From Blakeslea trispora (Eukaryota > Mucoromycota > Mucoromycetes > Mucorales > Choanephoraceae), in assembly GCA_025331445.1 (NCBI GenBank), contig JAIWNE010000126.1, positions 1 through 64,000 on the forward strand: DNA of 64,000 nt. Reading direction: 5' to 3'. Positions 22,201 through 34,634 of this stretch are shown one piece after another. Each line of letters opens with the position of its first letter. Within the stretch, counting starts at the first letter, position 1. Below the pieces are notes generated by a model. That model did no database searches, was not told the DNA's origin, and was given only the letters and a program-made list of their open reading frames with translations. The translations under genes and the position numbers were made by a program.

Positions 22201-22909
22201 TTGTCTGTAGAAGTTGACGGCATAGGAGAAGTAGATAGAGTCATTTGCGAGTCTACCAAACAAATGGATGAATTCGTAAAAGAAAGAGGTGAGAGCCCAC
22301 TTGCGCTAAAATCACTGTTTGGAGTGATATCATGAAAATACGAATGAAAGTCTGTTCTTTCAGGAGATGATAAAGAATAAGGAGATGAACTTGAGATATT
22401 ACTTTGAGTATACGTGTCATTGTAAGTCTCAATGTTACTGTGTTTTTGAGACAGGTGATTGCTTTTGCTACAATCCTTTGTTTGTTGTCTCTAATATATA
22501 TTAATATATTAACGTTTTTGACTCTACAATCTTTTTTTTTATTACATAGATAGGATTGCTTGTGTCTTTTTTTCATGGTGTGTATTACCTTTTGTGGACA
22601 AATATTGATGTTTGGAGATGGATGAATAGTAGGTGATCTAGATAATGATAAATGCTGTATTCTGCTATCTATCTCTTGAATCGATGTATCTTTAAAAACA
22701 ACTTCGCTGGTAGTGCGCGAACGAAACATCTGGCTTAATCGAGTCGTTATACTCTCAGTGTTTGATGTTACAGAGCTGGTTGTCAAAGTGCTCGAGCTTG
22801 GTCTTAATGTGAAGAAAGTTGACTGAGCTAATTTTTGTGGTATTTTGCTGGCACGTGATGATAATGACGATCGCTTGTTAGGAGAGCTAGCTTCATTGTT
22901 CGTACTCAT
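19248..22909 (-). CDS. Rap-GAP domain GTPase-activating protein
   Basis: The start is at 22909 (MSTNNEASSPNKRSSLSSRA) and the stop at 19250-19248, with about ten exons. The N-terminal about 280 residues are Ser/Thr-rich, followed by a helical region. The Rap/Ran-GAP catalytic domain covers about 20890-20110: IPKRYKFGVITTQSGQTKEE, FKDFMGIIGTKVQLKGYTGY, DIMFHVAPLMPFSKTDEQQV, KRKRFIGNDIACIVFVEG and FLHIYILVRAE. The Asn in FIGND matches the catalytic 'Asn thumb' of Rap1GAP, so it is probably active. The C-terminal 270 residues are basic and Ser/Pro-rich, unlike the PDZ tails of SIPA1. A 28-base T run (20077-20104) lies in an intron near its 3' end. It likely turns off a Rap/Rsr1-type GTPase in polarity signalling; the target is inferred. 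Confidence 0.93.
20077..20104. repeat. Poly-T/poly-A run in Rap-GAP intron
   Basis: A 28-base T homopolymer (A on the coding strand) lies between two Rap-GAP exons. Prone to length variation and sequencing error. Confidence 0.9.
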
Positions 22910-24495
22910 TTTATCGTTGATTGGCCAAGATGTCTTTCAATTTGCTCAAATATGAATGCTTGAGATGCATACAACTTGATTTTCTCTCTAAAGATTTATT
23001 GCAATTCAAGAGGGTGAAAAGTTTAGAGAAAAAAGAAAAGGAACTGATGGTCAAGAAAAAGAAAAAGAAAAGAGAGAGGGAGAATGAAAACCAGTGGTGA
23101 TGATAAAAGCTAATCTTTTTTTATTATTTTCATTTTGTGCTCTTGCTTAAATCCAATATGCGCGAGTGCTGTGCAACATTGTTGTAAAGTACCCTCACAA
23201 TAAACTATGTTGTACTTGTTGCTTACCAGCTTATTGGAACAATATGAGCCTACGTATTGTTTTTGTTTTTCTCACAATTCCTATAAACGCATCACCATTC
23301 TTCTGTCTCGAGTCGGGGCTGTGTACTTATTTAGATGCACATTGAACACTAATTCCAACAAATTACTTTTGTTTCTTGTGTATCATCAGCATATAAATTG
23401 GGGTGACAATAACTTAAACCTCCGATGGGATTTTTTAGTATCTGCTACAACAAGAACTTAGACTATACACTAACGCTTATACATGTGATTGTTTCAGTGA
23501 ACATATGTCTCTGGTCATTAACGATATGTTTACTTAGTTACTGCATGCTCTAATCAGTACTGTTAAAAGTCTGTGTCTGTTCATTTATACATCTGTGAGT
23601 GTAAGACTAAAAATTAGCAAATAGACCCAAGAACATACCAGGTTTAGCTGATAAGCGTTTTGTATGACTCTAGGTTGCTTGCCAAAGTCGATTGGTTGAG
23701 CAGAACAGAAACTCGAATTCTCTTGAGATGAGCATATATAAATAATGCATCTAGTTCAACTAGAATCAAGCATGATTGTTGTTGTGATGAGCAAGTCTTT
23801 ATAACGTTATTTGCTTTTTTTCAGCAATAATCATACATTCGAATGTGTCAAAAAGGAGGATTATCGTTCGATTTGGGGGTTGATGTAGATTAGTCAAATC
23901 AAGATGAGTATATTTCTAGCTGCGGAAGCATACATTTGATTCATACAATCTTGAGGTTTATCTATACATCACTTTCATTTTAAAGGCGAATTCAGTATCA
24001 AAAATATTCCTCTTATGCTAGAATTCGTTTTTGTGAACGCGCACATTTTATTGTTTATAGCATCGAGTGAATTTTTGGTATCTTGTGTTTTCCCCATCCT
24101 GCTCCAAGTATCAGTTAAGCTTTGTTTCATTACTATCTTTTCTTCTTCTATCAGATTAGCATCAACTGAACATAGATTTAGCTTTCATCAATTATGACAA
24201 TAATTAGGCTCTTATTGAATGAAATACATGGCTTCAAATGCTGCCTTTTATTTGAGCAAGTCTGAGGCATGTGTTGCCTGATGCTTATCGCTAGTACTTG
24301 TCTCTCTCTCTGTTTTCTAATTTACACAAGCATCTGTATCTTTTCTTGTTTACTTCTTTAATGCTTCAGCTTATTCAAAATTTGATTAGCCTAGATATGA
24401 GTAGGTTTTTATTTTGGTATTAATTCAAGAAGCCAAAGACAAATTGTATAGATAATTTATATTACATAATAGAAAATATTAGATATAGGATGCAA
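22910..24495. other. Intergenic stretch, 1.6 kb
   Basis: This holds the promoter side of the Rap-GAP gene and the 3' side of the membrane-protein gene. I see no RNA gene, repeat or supported coding region. The plus frames at 23207-23461 and 24015-24197 lack family features. Confidence 0.5.
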
Positions 24496-26545
24496 TTATT
24501 GCCGAGAAATCTTTCTAGTAATAACATTCGGATGATCGATGGAGTCACGAGATCGCTCTGCCTTTTCTCGGCTACGTATTTGGTCCAGATAGTAAGTATT
24601 GATAAAGTATTGACTAAGAATGGCTTCTAATTCCTCAACTCGGTTGCTCAGGTTGTTGGATTTCTGTTGTTCATGGCGAAGCATTTGAATGATCGCTTGC
24701 ATATCAGTATAGTTGTTTGAGGTATCCATGCTGAACGCCTGAATGGTTCTTGAACTATCAGCATTTGAAGCAGACATAGATTTTAGTTGTGGTCGGTCTG
24801 TCAACAATTCAGCATCAAGATGGGTGCCTGAAAAGCTATCGTTATGAGATGAATTTAGTAAATTTGCTTCGGCTGAGTAGAGAGGCGATTTGCTATCAAT
24901 TCTTGTGATTTGATCAATGCTCTTCAGTTCGTGGAGATTTTCTTCTGTATCTAACTTTGTCTTATCAACCATTTTACGAATGAAAGCATCGCTTTTATCT
25001 TCTGCATTATATGTCTTGTCGCCAGTTAAGGATGTACGGAAAAACCATGGTACAAGAAGAGATGATTTTCTTTTCATCAAGTTGTCATCAGTGGGATCGT
25101 TTCGACGGATCATTTCTTCTTCATTTATGTACAGATTGCTGTCGGCATCATGCTTTTTGCGACTGATATAGGTAGGTATATGATGAACCAAACCCCATGG
25201 GGTTAATCTGGACATGCCAAAAAGGAAAATGTATATCGAAGTCAAAACACCATAGCAACCACCTGCAAGGGCTACAGCGTTTAAAATTGTGTGCTGTCTA
25301 ACTTCAGTCTATCAATTCAAATAAAATCAGCCTCAAAAATTTCTTTGTTGCTGTAGTTATATTTATACCTCAACATCAACTGTGCTTTTAGACAACTGAA
25401 TAGAAAATAAACCATGATAAAGCTATCAACAGATAAGTATTAGACCTTGCTGATCCTATTCTCTCTCTGTTGAGCAAAAAAGGTAAGAACTTACATTTCG
25501 AGGGACAGGCATTCCAAGCGGATTGTCTTGTAATGGCCAGTGATGCTGATTGTTAGGTAATGTCATTACATCAGAATAAGCAGGTTTCTACAAAAAGGAA
25601 AAAAGAAAATCAGATGTATTCATTTGATCTGTCTTGTTTATCTCAGGCCTACAATTCCTAGAATGGCGCCAAAATCTCGAGGCTTAATAGCTCTGTATTT
25701 GTGTTGGCTATAATACGTAATTGAAGTGTGGTTATAGTAGCTGGTTGCTCTTGAGGCACCTAGTTGTATGTTGATAGCAGTTTCTTTCTGTTATGTGGCA
25801 AGATATCAATTGTATTAATTTATGGCAGCTTTGATTCTTGGTTCTTTACTTTTTTTTTTACCTCATATTGTGTATCACCTAAAGTGTTTGTTCTCCATGT
25901 GGTGAATCGGGGATCATATAACTGTAATGCTATAGCAGGTACTGATACACTTGCATACGACAAATTAGCTAGACTGTCTATGTGCCAATAAAAGTCGATT
26001 CTTCTAAGAGCATCTCTGTTGTCATAAGTCATGCCAGTAGCCATATGGTAAGTGTTGTTTGTCTCAAAATACCAACACTTTGTGCTAGAGTCTTCATTGT
26101 TTCCAGGTCGAAAGTATCGCGACCAACAATCCGGGATTTCTGCTGACGACCAATTGTAATACATGACACTACAGCCAACAATTTGCATAGTTGTGTTTTG
26201 TACGCACATTTCGATATCTGGCGTTGTAGTGCTGTTTCCAATTTCTTCCAAAGAATTTCGTAACAGTGGTTTGTCGGTACATATCTATTGAAATGAAAAG
26301 TGGTTGAATGTCTCAATTCCATACTGTTGTATGTCATTACTAGTTTACTTGATTTATTAAGTAACCGCAAAAGGCCAAGAAAGTCAAGCCCATGAAGATA
26401 GCAGTGCTGCCTCTGCTGTAGGCTAAAGATCTAGGCTCAAGTGGCTAACGAGAACACAAAAAAAAAGAAATATATAGTTAGGAGATGTTTTGAGCCCAAA
26501 GTTTATGCTTACTCTTCTATACCATGCTTCACCCAAGAAATGCAT
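24496..26545 (-). CDS. Unrecognised two-span membrane protein with glycosylatable ectodomain
   Basis: The start is at 26545-26543 (MHFLGEAWYRR) and the stop at 24498-24496, with at least seven exons. After a short cytosolic N-terminus comes TM1 (TAIFMGLTFLAFCGYLI). The ectodomain of about 280 residues has many NxS/T sequons (NST, NTT, NWS, NNTYH, NLS, NHTS) and several Cys. TM2 follows (TILNAVALAGGCYGVLTSIY, then IFLFGMSR), then a cytosolic tail of about 240 residues with a coiled-coil segment (IIQMLRHEQQKSNNLSNRVE ELEAIL). Both termini are predicted inside. I do not recognise the family; a cell-surface or secretory-pathway sensor is one possibility. The exon joins are consistent and the topology is clear, so a real gene is likely. 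Confidence 0.75.
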
Positions 26546-28422
26546 GATTGAGAGTGATAAAATGAATAAATGAAAGAAAAAAAGCAAAACAAACAGTTAC
26601 TGTTGTTCTTTGATTTATTAAAGCGGAACTAAAATGCTTTAGTTTGCTCAGTTTGTTCTTTTTTTTTTTCAATTAAAAATCAAGATTTGTGTACACAAAC
26701 AGGATGATTAAAACAATAAATTACGTTGTAGTGCAAGACGAGCTAAGCCAAATATTTGATAGATTTACTTCCATATAGTTACTTTTACTTCAAATTCTTA
26801 CCGAAAACTATGATCTTGGTTTGACAACTCAGAACAAACATAGAAATAAGCAGCCACGAGGTATCAATTCAAATGGAGAAGCAAAAATCATATTGTACTC
26901 AGACATGATATGAAAAGTACTTTGGCTCACTTTTGACTATTGCATAGAAGCCCAAAACAACTGATCGGTTACAGAGTATAAGGGTCCTGAACAAATAAGT
27001 TTAAGAAACTCATGCTAGAATATCCTGTAACACACATGTATAGATAGAGATTCCAAAGCAAGTGAAAACTTGCTAGCAGTCTCTCTAGTTATATCACCAT
27101 GCATCTAAAGCAACAGCGCCACATATTACTGCAAGGACTCAAAGCCAGTTAGTTATTGGAATCCGTAGAATTCTAGATACTTGCGTATTAAAGACAATGA
27201 GATGATACCTGGGCTATACTCCTCAAGAATAGACCAATAACGTTCTGTACCACATAAGATATAAGAATGCAACATTATGAGTGTCTTGGGAAAAAAGAGT
27301 ATCTTGGTTGTCTTTACAGCTCTCTTTTTGGTATTCAGACTCAATTTTGATTTCCCATTCAACTTGAATGTTATATTGTTATTGTCTGATATAAAACAAT
27401 ACTACACTTGCTTGGTTGTTGTGTTCTAGTTTGCTTAATCATCTGACTTTCAAGCGCTTGTTCCATTTCTTTTTTTTTCTGCAAATGTATGAAAACACTG
27501 TTTGAAATATCAAGCATACTTTAATATTGCTTGCTTGCTAGAATCAAAAAAGAAAGGACGCTGTTCTCAAAGAGCATGGATATTAAGGCTCGATATATTA
27601 AACTGTTTTTTCTTTCTGTCTAAAGCTCTGATTCATTATTTTTTTTCAGGTGCGCTTTAGTGGAGAAAATAACTAAATCAGGATGATTTGCTGCTCGGAT
27701 CGACATCAAGACTCAAAACTTTAATTGCAAATTTGATGATCATTCAAGAAAAGAAAGGCGGACCTGACATGCCTGAGAAACTCCGGCCTTAATAACTAAT
27801 TTCATTGGACCTTGTAGTCCAATCAGATCAATGATTAGAACCGATTTTTTGAACATACTCCCCACTTTTTTAGGTTCTGGTTTATTTGAGTTAAGAGAGA
27901 AATTGAGGTTCAACTGAACCCACAACTAGTCCTTTTATCAAACGAATATGGGAGAATTGCGGGCCAATCTCTTGTTCCTACTAAGGCAATGATCTATTTT
28001 CCACTTTCGTTTGAGAAAATACGTGAGGCATATGTGTTTCATGGTCATGAAATACCAATTGCTTTCTTCACTGATAATGTTAAAGGCGACAAAAACTTTA
28101 TCGAAGGCATTTTTTTAGTCGATAAAAGTCAATGTAGAAACCCAACCAGATGGCAAAGTCTATCCAAGTGATTATGATCAAAACTTCTTGGAACTACCAA
28201 GGGAGATTTAGAAGGTGGGGTTCATCAAAACCTGATAAAAAAGTTTGACTCTTTTGAAGTAAGTCCAAAGCTGGCTAATGCTGTACTAACAGAATGCAGG
28301 ATCAGGCATAATATTGACATTGGTACTGCAAAAAAATGCAGTCGTCAACACAATGGTCATTATGAACCATGGTTATTTCTGCACATAGATCTTTTGAGTG
28401 AGAAACTCGAGTTGCACAGAGC

Positions 28423-28423
<1 letters not shown>
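26546..28423. other. Gene-poor AT-rich stretch
   Basis: No supported gene. Short frames (minus 27362-27153, minus 27925-27740, plus 27989-28171) are interrupted and have no recognisable motifs. Together with the following 1.5 kb this looks like degraded repeat or transposon sequence. Confidence 0.45.

Positions 28424-28451
<28 letters not shown>
28424..28451. repeat. (AT)n microsatellite
   Basis: About 14 uninterrupted AT units just upstream of the coding-like remnant at 28468. Confidence 0.95.
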
Positions 28452-28453
<2 letters not shown>

Positions 28454-28467
28454 TTGGCATCAATGCA

Positions 28468-28913
28468 TTGAATTATAAAGGCTCTAAAGAAATTTTCAGT
28501 ATTTGTCCCTTAACTGAAGATGTAATGGGCAAGTTTGGGATATCCAGAGCAGAGGAAGACTTCCAAGTTACGGATGAGGATACAATGATACCTAAGCTTT
28601 GCGATAATGCGTATACGGAGACCAGCTCCACAAATCGTCCGAAGAATAAAAGATACAGCTATGTGTCCAAGCTGCAAAATACTAAGTTTGCTATTGTTGC
28701 TGCTCCCACACTGAAGAAAATATTTTTGTTTTTTCGTCTATTGGAGCAATGCTGCCTTGGCGGTATTGTGCCGAATTTCGAAAGCTTTGAATTCTAATGG
28801 AACTCACAAGCAGATGGCAATAGAACTTTCTACAAGACTGCCGAGCTTGTCAATATATACTACAACCATTGTAAAGGTCAGGAGGCAGCCAAAAAACTCA
28901 CCAAATCCATCAT
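28468..28913 (+). pseudogene. Coding-like remnant with in-frame stop, unknown family
   Basis: The open frame 28468-28797 (GISRAEEDFQVTDEDTMIPK, then NRPKNKRYSYVSKLQNTKFA) continues after a TAA stop in the same frame as WNSQADGNRTFYKTAELVNI, then CKGQEAAKKLTKSII to 28916. Composition is protein-like, and the frame upstream also stays protein-like through the AT repeat. No start context or intron repairs the stop. I do not recognise the family; a decayed transposon or captured gene is possible. Confidence 0.35.
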
Positions 28914-29931
28914 TTGATACTTGAAAACATAACCGTTGAGATAAGAAATAGGGAAGTGCTCAACCAGATGGTAGAGCAGTATCACCAAGCCTTCCTAGTT
29001 CAAACCAAAGCAGAAGCTCTCAAGAAACCTATGACATTTCTCAACCAGCTCAGTACAGAACCTTGGTACCCCATCTCTTTCTCTCTTGAGGACAAAACAT
29101 ACCATTTGCATTTAAAACACTCATTCCTACCTTAACCACTGCAATTTTGACTTCATTGAGTTCTACTGTTATTTTAACTCATCTAGTCACTTCAAGCATC
29201 CATGCACCGCCCTCTGTACCACTCAGCTGTTTTGTCGAGATAAGCACAAAGCGATCATGCAAAGAATGCAGTTTGAATTCATGCAATGACAGGAACAATC
29301 GAAAACTATATGTTGTAACAAAATGCTTCAATGTCGCAGAAAAGAATGCGCTGAGATATACAAAGTAATTGTAATGATGCGTGAAGTATCAATAAAAGCT
29401 ATCTGATGTGAAATATTTGAGATGTTGGTTTATAGGATTTTTGTATCGCCACCAGACATGTCATACAAGCCATTCCTGTTCACTTGAGATCCATGCAATC
29501 TGATTTTGGTAGCATCAGAAACGACAAGCCTCTACCTCAAGAAACTTTTAGATATATGTTTCGAATTCTTTGCACTCTTCAATCGATCTTTTAAGAAATG
29601 GTCATAATCCTCTTTCAGCATAGCATCGGATACCTCGAACAAGAGGAACCCCAATTCAAGATATCTTTTGATCAAAATAATTTATACAGTTACAGCTATC
29701 AGATACTACATATCGTATTATAATGAAGAGAAGTAAACATATAATGATAGAATCAGTAATGAGGAATCGAAATCAGCTAGTATCTTATCAGATGTACCTG
29801 AAATTAAGGCTGTCACAGCTAGATTTGTGTTGTAAATCTACAACAAAGAAAATACAACGGAGATTCAAACAGTTTGAGTTAAACGCCTCACAAGAAAAAA
29901 AAACTATTTGTTTATAATTAAAACGATAACG
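28914..29931. other. Gene-poor stretch with short broken frames
   Basis: Frames at 28914-29135, 29147-29368 and 29723-29917 are short and end in stops with no recognisable domain. They look like a continuation of the decayed tract upstream. The last 50 bases are the leader of the Gfd2-like gene. Confidence 0.4.
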
Positions 29932-31097
29932 ATGAGTAACAAAGAAGTTGAGATTGGGATCAGTTGGACTGAGGTCTATGAAGCGTTACGATCTCACTAC
30001 TACAGCTTTGATGAGCAAACCAAGAATGCTTTCAACAAGTTTTATGAACCTGCGCGCTTCTTCTCGCCTGAGGCTGTGACAAATAGTATTCCTCTTTGCA
30101 TAGGTACCATCATTAATGCAGCTAAAGCTAGACACAACTCTTCTGTATACTAAATAGGATAGGGGCGCGTTTTATTTCAAGGAATATCTGACCAGAGCGG
30201 CAAATATGAAATAATACTTCCTATGCATATTTATGAGCAGCTCTTGATGTTTATTGAACAAGCACTTCCTGACGTACAGCCCATTGATGCAAGCTTATTG
30301 GAGCCAAAGTCATATGTCATCTATGAGCGATTTGAAGCAAAAGATTCCAAGACATTCTCTAAACGCCATCAAAAGACAAAGACTAAAAACAGACAAGTGG
30401 AAAGACTCAACAATGCAAAAAATGAAACATTTCTAGCCAAAAAGATGCTTGGCGCAGGCAATTTGGTGTTTATTAGTCTAGATATTGAAGCTTACGAATT
30501 TGATCATAGTATCCTACTTGAGATTGGATGGTCTCTATATGACGGAAAGACCAACCGCTTTATGGACCAGCATTATATAAATGATCAATATCGCCATCTC
30601 AATAATGGCAAATTCGTTGACAACCAGAAAGAAAGATTCAATTTTGGCACCTCCGTTTGGTGCAGTCTAAAGCAAGCATTTGCTGAGCTCCGAAAGGATC
30701 TAGACTGGGCTACCAGACGGGACGGAGGGTTTGTTCTTGTGGGACACGGACTTGATAGTGACATCAAGTACTTGCATCAACAGGGTTTTCTTTGGCCAGA
30801 CAGTGATGGACAAGAAACAGAAAACGTTCTCCAGTCTGCATGTAAAAAAATACTAAATACAGAAACGATTTACAGTGCATTCATCAACGATGTGTCCAAT
30901 CCTGTTTCACTCGGAAGAGCACTTCATGCGTTACAAATAGACGCCTGGGACCTTCACAATGCTGGTAAGACAATGTCAAGCAATCTCGATTTTCTTTCCC
31001 TTTTAATCGTGATGATGACTATACTATAGGCAATGACGCTCACTACACTCTATTGTTGTTATTGAGATTGGCTGGACCAGCTCAAATGTTCCATTAA
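29932..31097 (+). CDS. Gfd2/YDR514C-like protein with DEDDh exonuclease fold
   Basis: Three exons, 29932-30103, 30182-30964 and 31030-31097, each junction splitting a Gly codon, encode about 340 aa. The N-terminal part (ISWTEVYEALRSHYYSFDEQ ... FYEPARFFSPEA) is a helical region. The C-terminal RNase H-like domain carries Exo I VFISLDIEAYEFDHS (Asp-x-Glu), Exo II LVGHGLDSDIKYLHQQGF (Asp) and Exo III WDLHNAGNDAHYTLLLLLRL (His and Asp). All four acidic residues plus the His of DEDDh 3'-5' exonucleases are therefore in place. The His and the final Asp come from different exons, which supports the splice. Yeast Gfd2 was found as a high-copy suppressor in mRNA export (Dbp5); the biochemical role of the family is unclear. 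A basic RNA-binding-like stretch (KRHQKTKTKNRQVERLNNAK) precedes the domain. Confidence 0.88.
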
Positions 31098-33633
31098 AAA
31101 AACTTTTTAGCAGATGAATTTAAAAAGGAAATTAGCCGATTTTAAGGAGCTATTGTTCTGCCGTCACGGAAGGTTAAGAAATGAAATCTCTCTTTTTTTT
31201 TTGGCAATAAAGAAAAAAAAGCAAGGTAAAGCCCAGGATTTTGGGAAAACCTTAAGCTCTTTGACATAACAAAGAAAAGAAAAGAAAAAGGAGGATGAAA
31301 TAGCAAAGAAGGCAAGCGCTAACGGGTATTCTGACAAGATGACTTCATTCGGTTGCCTTTTCATCTTTGTTTTGTAAGCTTAGTAAAATAAGTTTGTATG
31401 GGTTTGTTTTTTTTTAAAACTGAAAAATAAATTGATTAATTGGAAATTACTAGGTAACACATGCTATGATTTGTTGCAAAAAAAAACAGGGATGTCTGTG
31501 TGTTTGGTATGTGCTTCGGTTTGTGCCTTGTTGCAACACCAATTGACAATAGCCAATTGGCGGAATTTTTTTTGACATTAGAGAAATATTAACTATCTAT
31601 TAACAGCTAAGCATAATGTGTTGTAAAAAAAAAATAGTAGCTCTTTACATAAAGGATGCTCCGCATAAAAAGAAAAAAGGGAAAGCAAAGGCAAATACAA
31701 GATAAAGAAAACAATAAGGAGACAACGAAAGCTTACTTCACAAAAGGAAAAAAAGCGCTATTTTTGGCATACGCCTTTCTTCAGGAGAAGCGGAGGAGAG
31801 AATTTAAAGAAAAAGACAGCTCACGTTTCGAATTGATATTCAGAAGACTGGTACACTTTATTTTTTTTAGCTACCTTTTAGACAACACATAGATGTGCTT
31901 TAGCGAAATATGTCAATATACATTGCATATATCATCTACAAACAAAACGCACCTATTTCAAGTTTGCCGTTCTGTGCAAACCACTAAAAACAAAAAGAAG
32001 TTTGTTCCCCGAAACTCAAATTATAAGCATCTCTTGGAAGCATGCCTCAGCTCTGTAAATATTCCTTGACTATTTGTTCTCTATCCAGAGCTTAAGCTTG
32101 TCATGCTAGTACTCCCTTAGCTATGACTCTATATTTGATCTACAACATATTTGATCTACAACATACTTGGTCTACAAGCACTTGATGCTTCAATAGATTG
32201 AGTAGTATACAGTCTATTGTTATTGCAAAACATAGCTTTGGACAGAGCAAACGGGCTTGGAATTCACTCAAGTAAGCCGTTTTTGGCAAGTGAGTCCAAG
32301 TGAAAATAAGCTCTGAAGATAACCTGCTCAGCTCAAAAGGGTTTAAGCCAAAACTGTAAAGCGTCATCTTACATTTATCTGAATAGCTTTTTTATTGTTA
32401 TAAGAGTAGGTTTTTTGGGTTAAATCTAAAGTTTATGCTCTGTTATGCATTACAAGAGATTAGTTAGTAGAAGCAAAATTTAATGAATGATTGCTTTGCA
32501 TCATTAATGCTCACTTTTGTCTGAATCTGAACATGTGCATTCTATTTATGGCGAAAAGTATACATTTGTTTCTTGTTTTTCAATGACAGCAGGCCGGGTT
32601 TATGTGAAGTGTACTTTCCACATGCCTGAATTAGATATGGTTTTTAAGAGAGAAACATCTTTGTTCATTTGCTTGCTCAGCAAGTAGTATCTCATTCCCT
32701 TTCTTGCCTTCTTCTTCTTTTATAGCTAATCACTGTTCTGATAACCAGCATGCCTACAAATAAGCAAAACAATGTTGACATGTGCTTTTAATCAAAAGGG
32801 CTTGTATTGTTCAAAATATTACAATGTATCACAACATGCTGTTTGCTCAACATGTGGTGTATTAATAAGACTACAGCATTTAACATTCATTACACAACAC
32901 TCTTTCGAAAAGACCAAGATAATAACAATAATGAAACAACTTTATACAAACAATAAAAAAGAAAGTCTAAAAAATGATTTTTGGAGAAAAGAAATGAGAA
33001 GTTCATGTCAAAAGTGTCAGTTCTGATAAAATGAGCATGAGAAAATTGTCATCAAGACACATTTGTAAATAAATAAAAAAAAAATTGAGTGAAGGAAGGG
33101 AGATGAGGGTTATACTAAGCTACTAAAGGTTTCATAGGACATAGAATGAGAAAGTAAAAAAAAAAAAAAAAAAGTGGCATAATGATTGTTGCGTATAGAG
33201 GTATAAATGGTGTATATACAAGGCAAAAAAAAAAGAAGAGTTCTAAGGCTGGCACTCTTATAAAGAACAATAGTAGCTTGGGGGAGAAGTGTTGAATGAC
33301 AACGAAGGGAGAAGATGTGTTTTTTGTTGTTGTTGATGTTCGAGACATGATATAGAATTTTTAAATGGAGTCGAATGTTGAGGGTGATATGAATATCGTC
33401 TAAAAGAAATGTTGGTATGAAATATAATGAGAGGTAATTCTTCCTTTTTTTTTGCTGTTTTTTGGCTTTTTTTTTTACTTTTTTTTTCTGCTTTTTTGCT
33501 TTTTAGTTTTTTTTTTGAATTGGTTTTTCTTGTTTTTTTCTGCTTTTTTTGGATTTTTTTTATCAATATGTTTGTTTGAATATCGTTTGGTAGATATATA
33601 ATGTTTATAGATAGAGGTGGATAGAATATATTC
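31098..33633. other. Gene-poor stretch, 2.5 kb
   Basis: The 3' side of the Gfd2-like gene and the 3' side of the zinc-finger gene meet here. No gene is supported. The plus frames at 31656-31892 and 32772-33026 and the minus frame at 32367-32140 lack recognisable domains. Long T/A runs occur at 33155-33175 and 33440-33560, the latter in the zinc-finger 3' region. Confidence 0.5.
32133..32180. repeat. 16-bp tandem repeat, three copies
   Basis: Two identical copies of ATTTGATCTACAACAT (32133-32148 and 32149-32164) are followed by a diverged third copy (acttggtctacaagca). Confidence 0.8.

Positions 33634-34634
<1,001 letters not shown>

Noticed and set aside
23207..23461. 84-codon plus frame in the 1.6-kb gap after the Rap-GAP gene
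   Set aside because: AT-driven composition, no domain, no intron that extends it.
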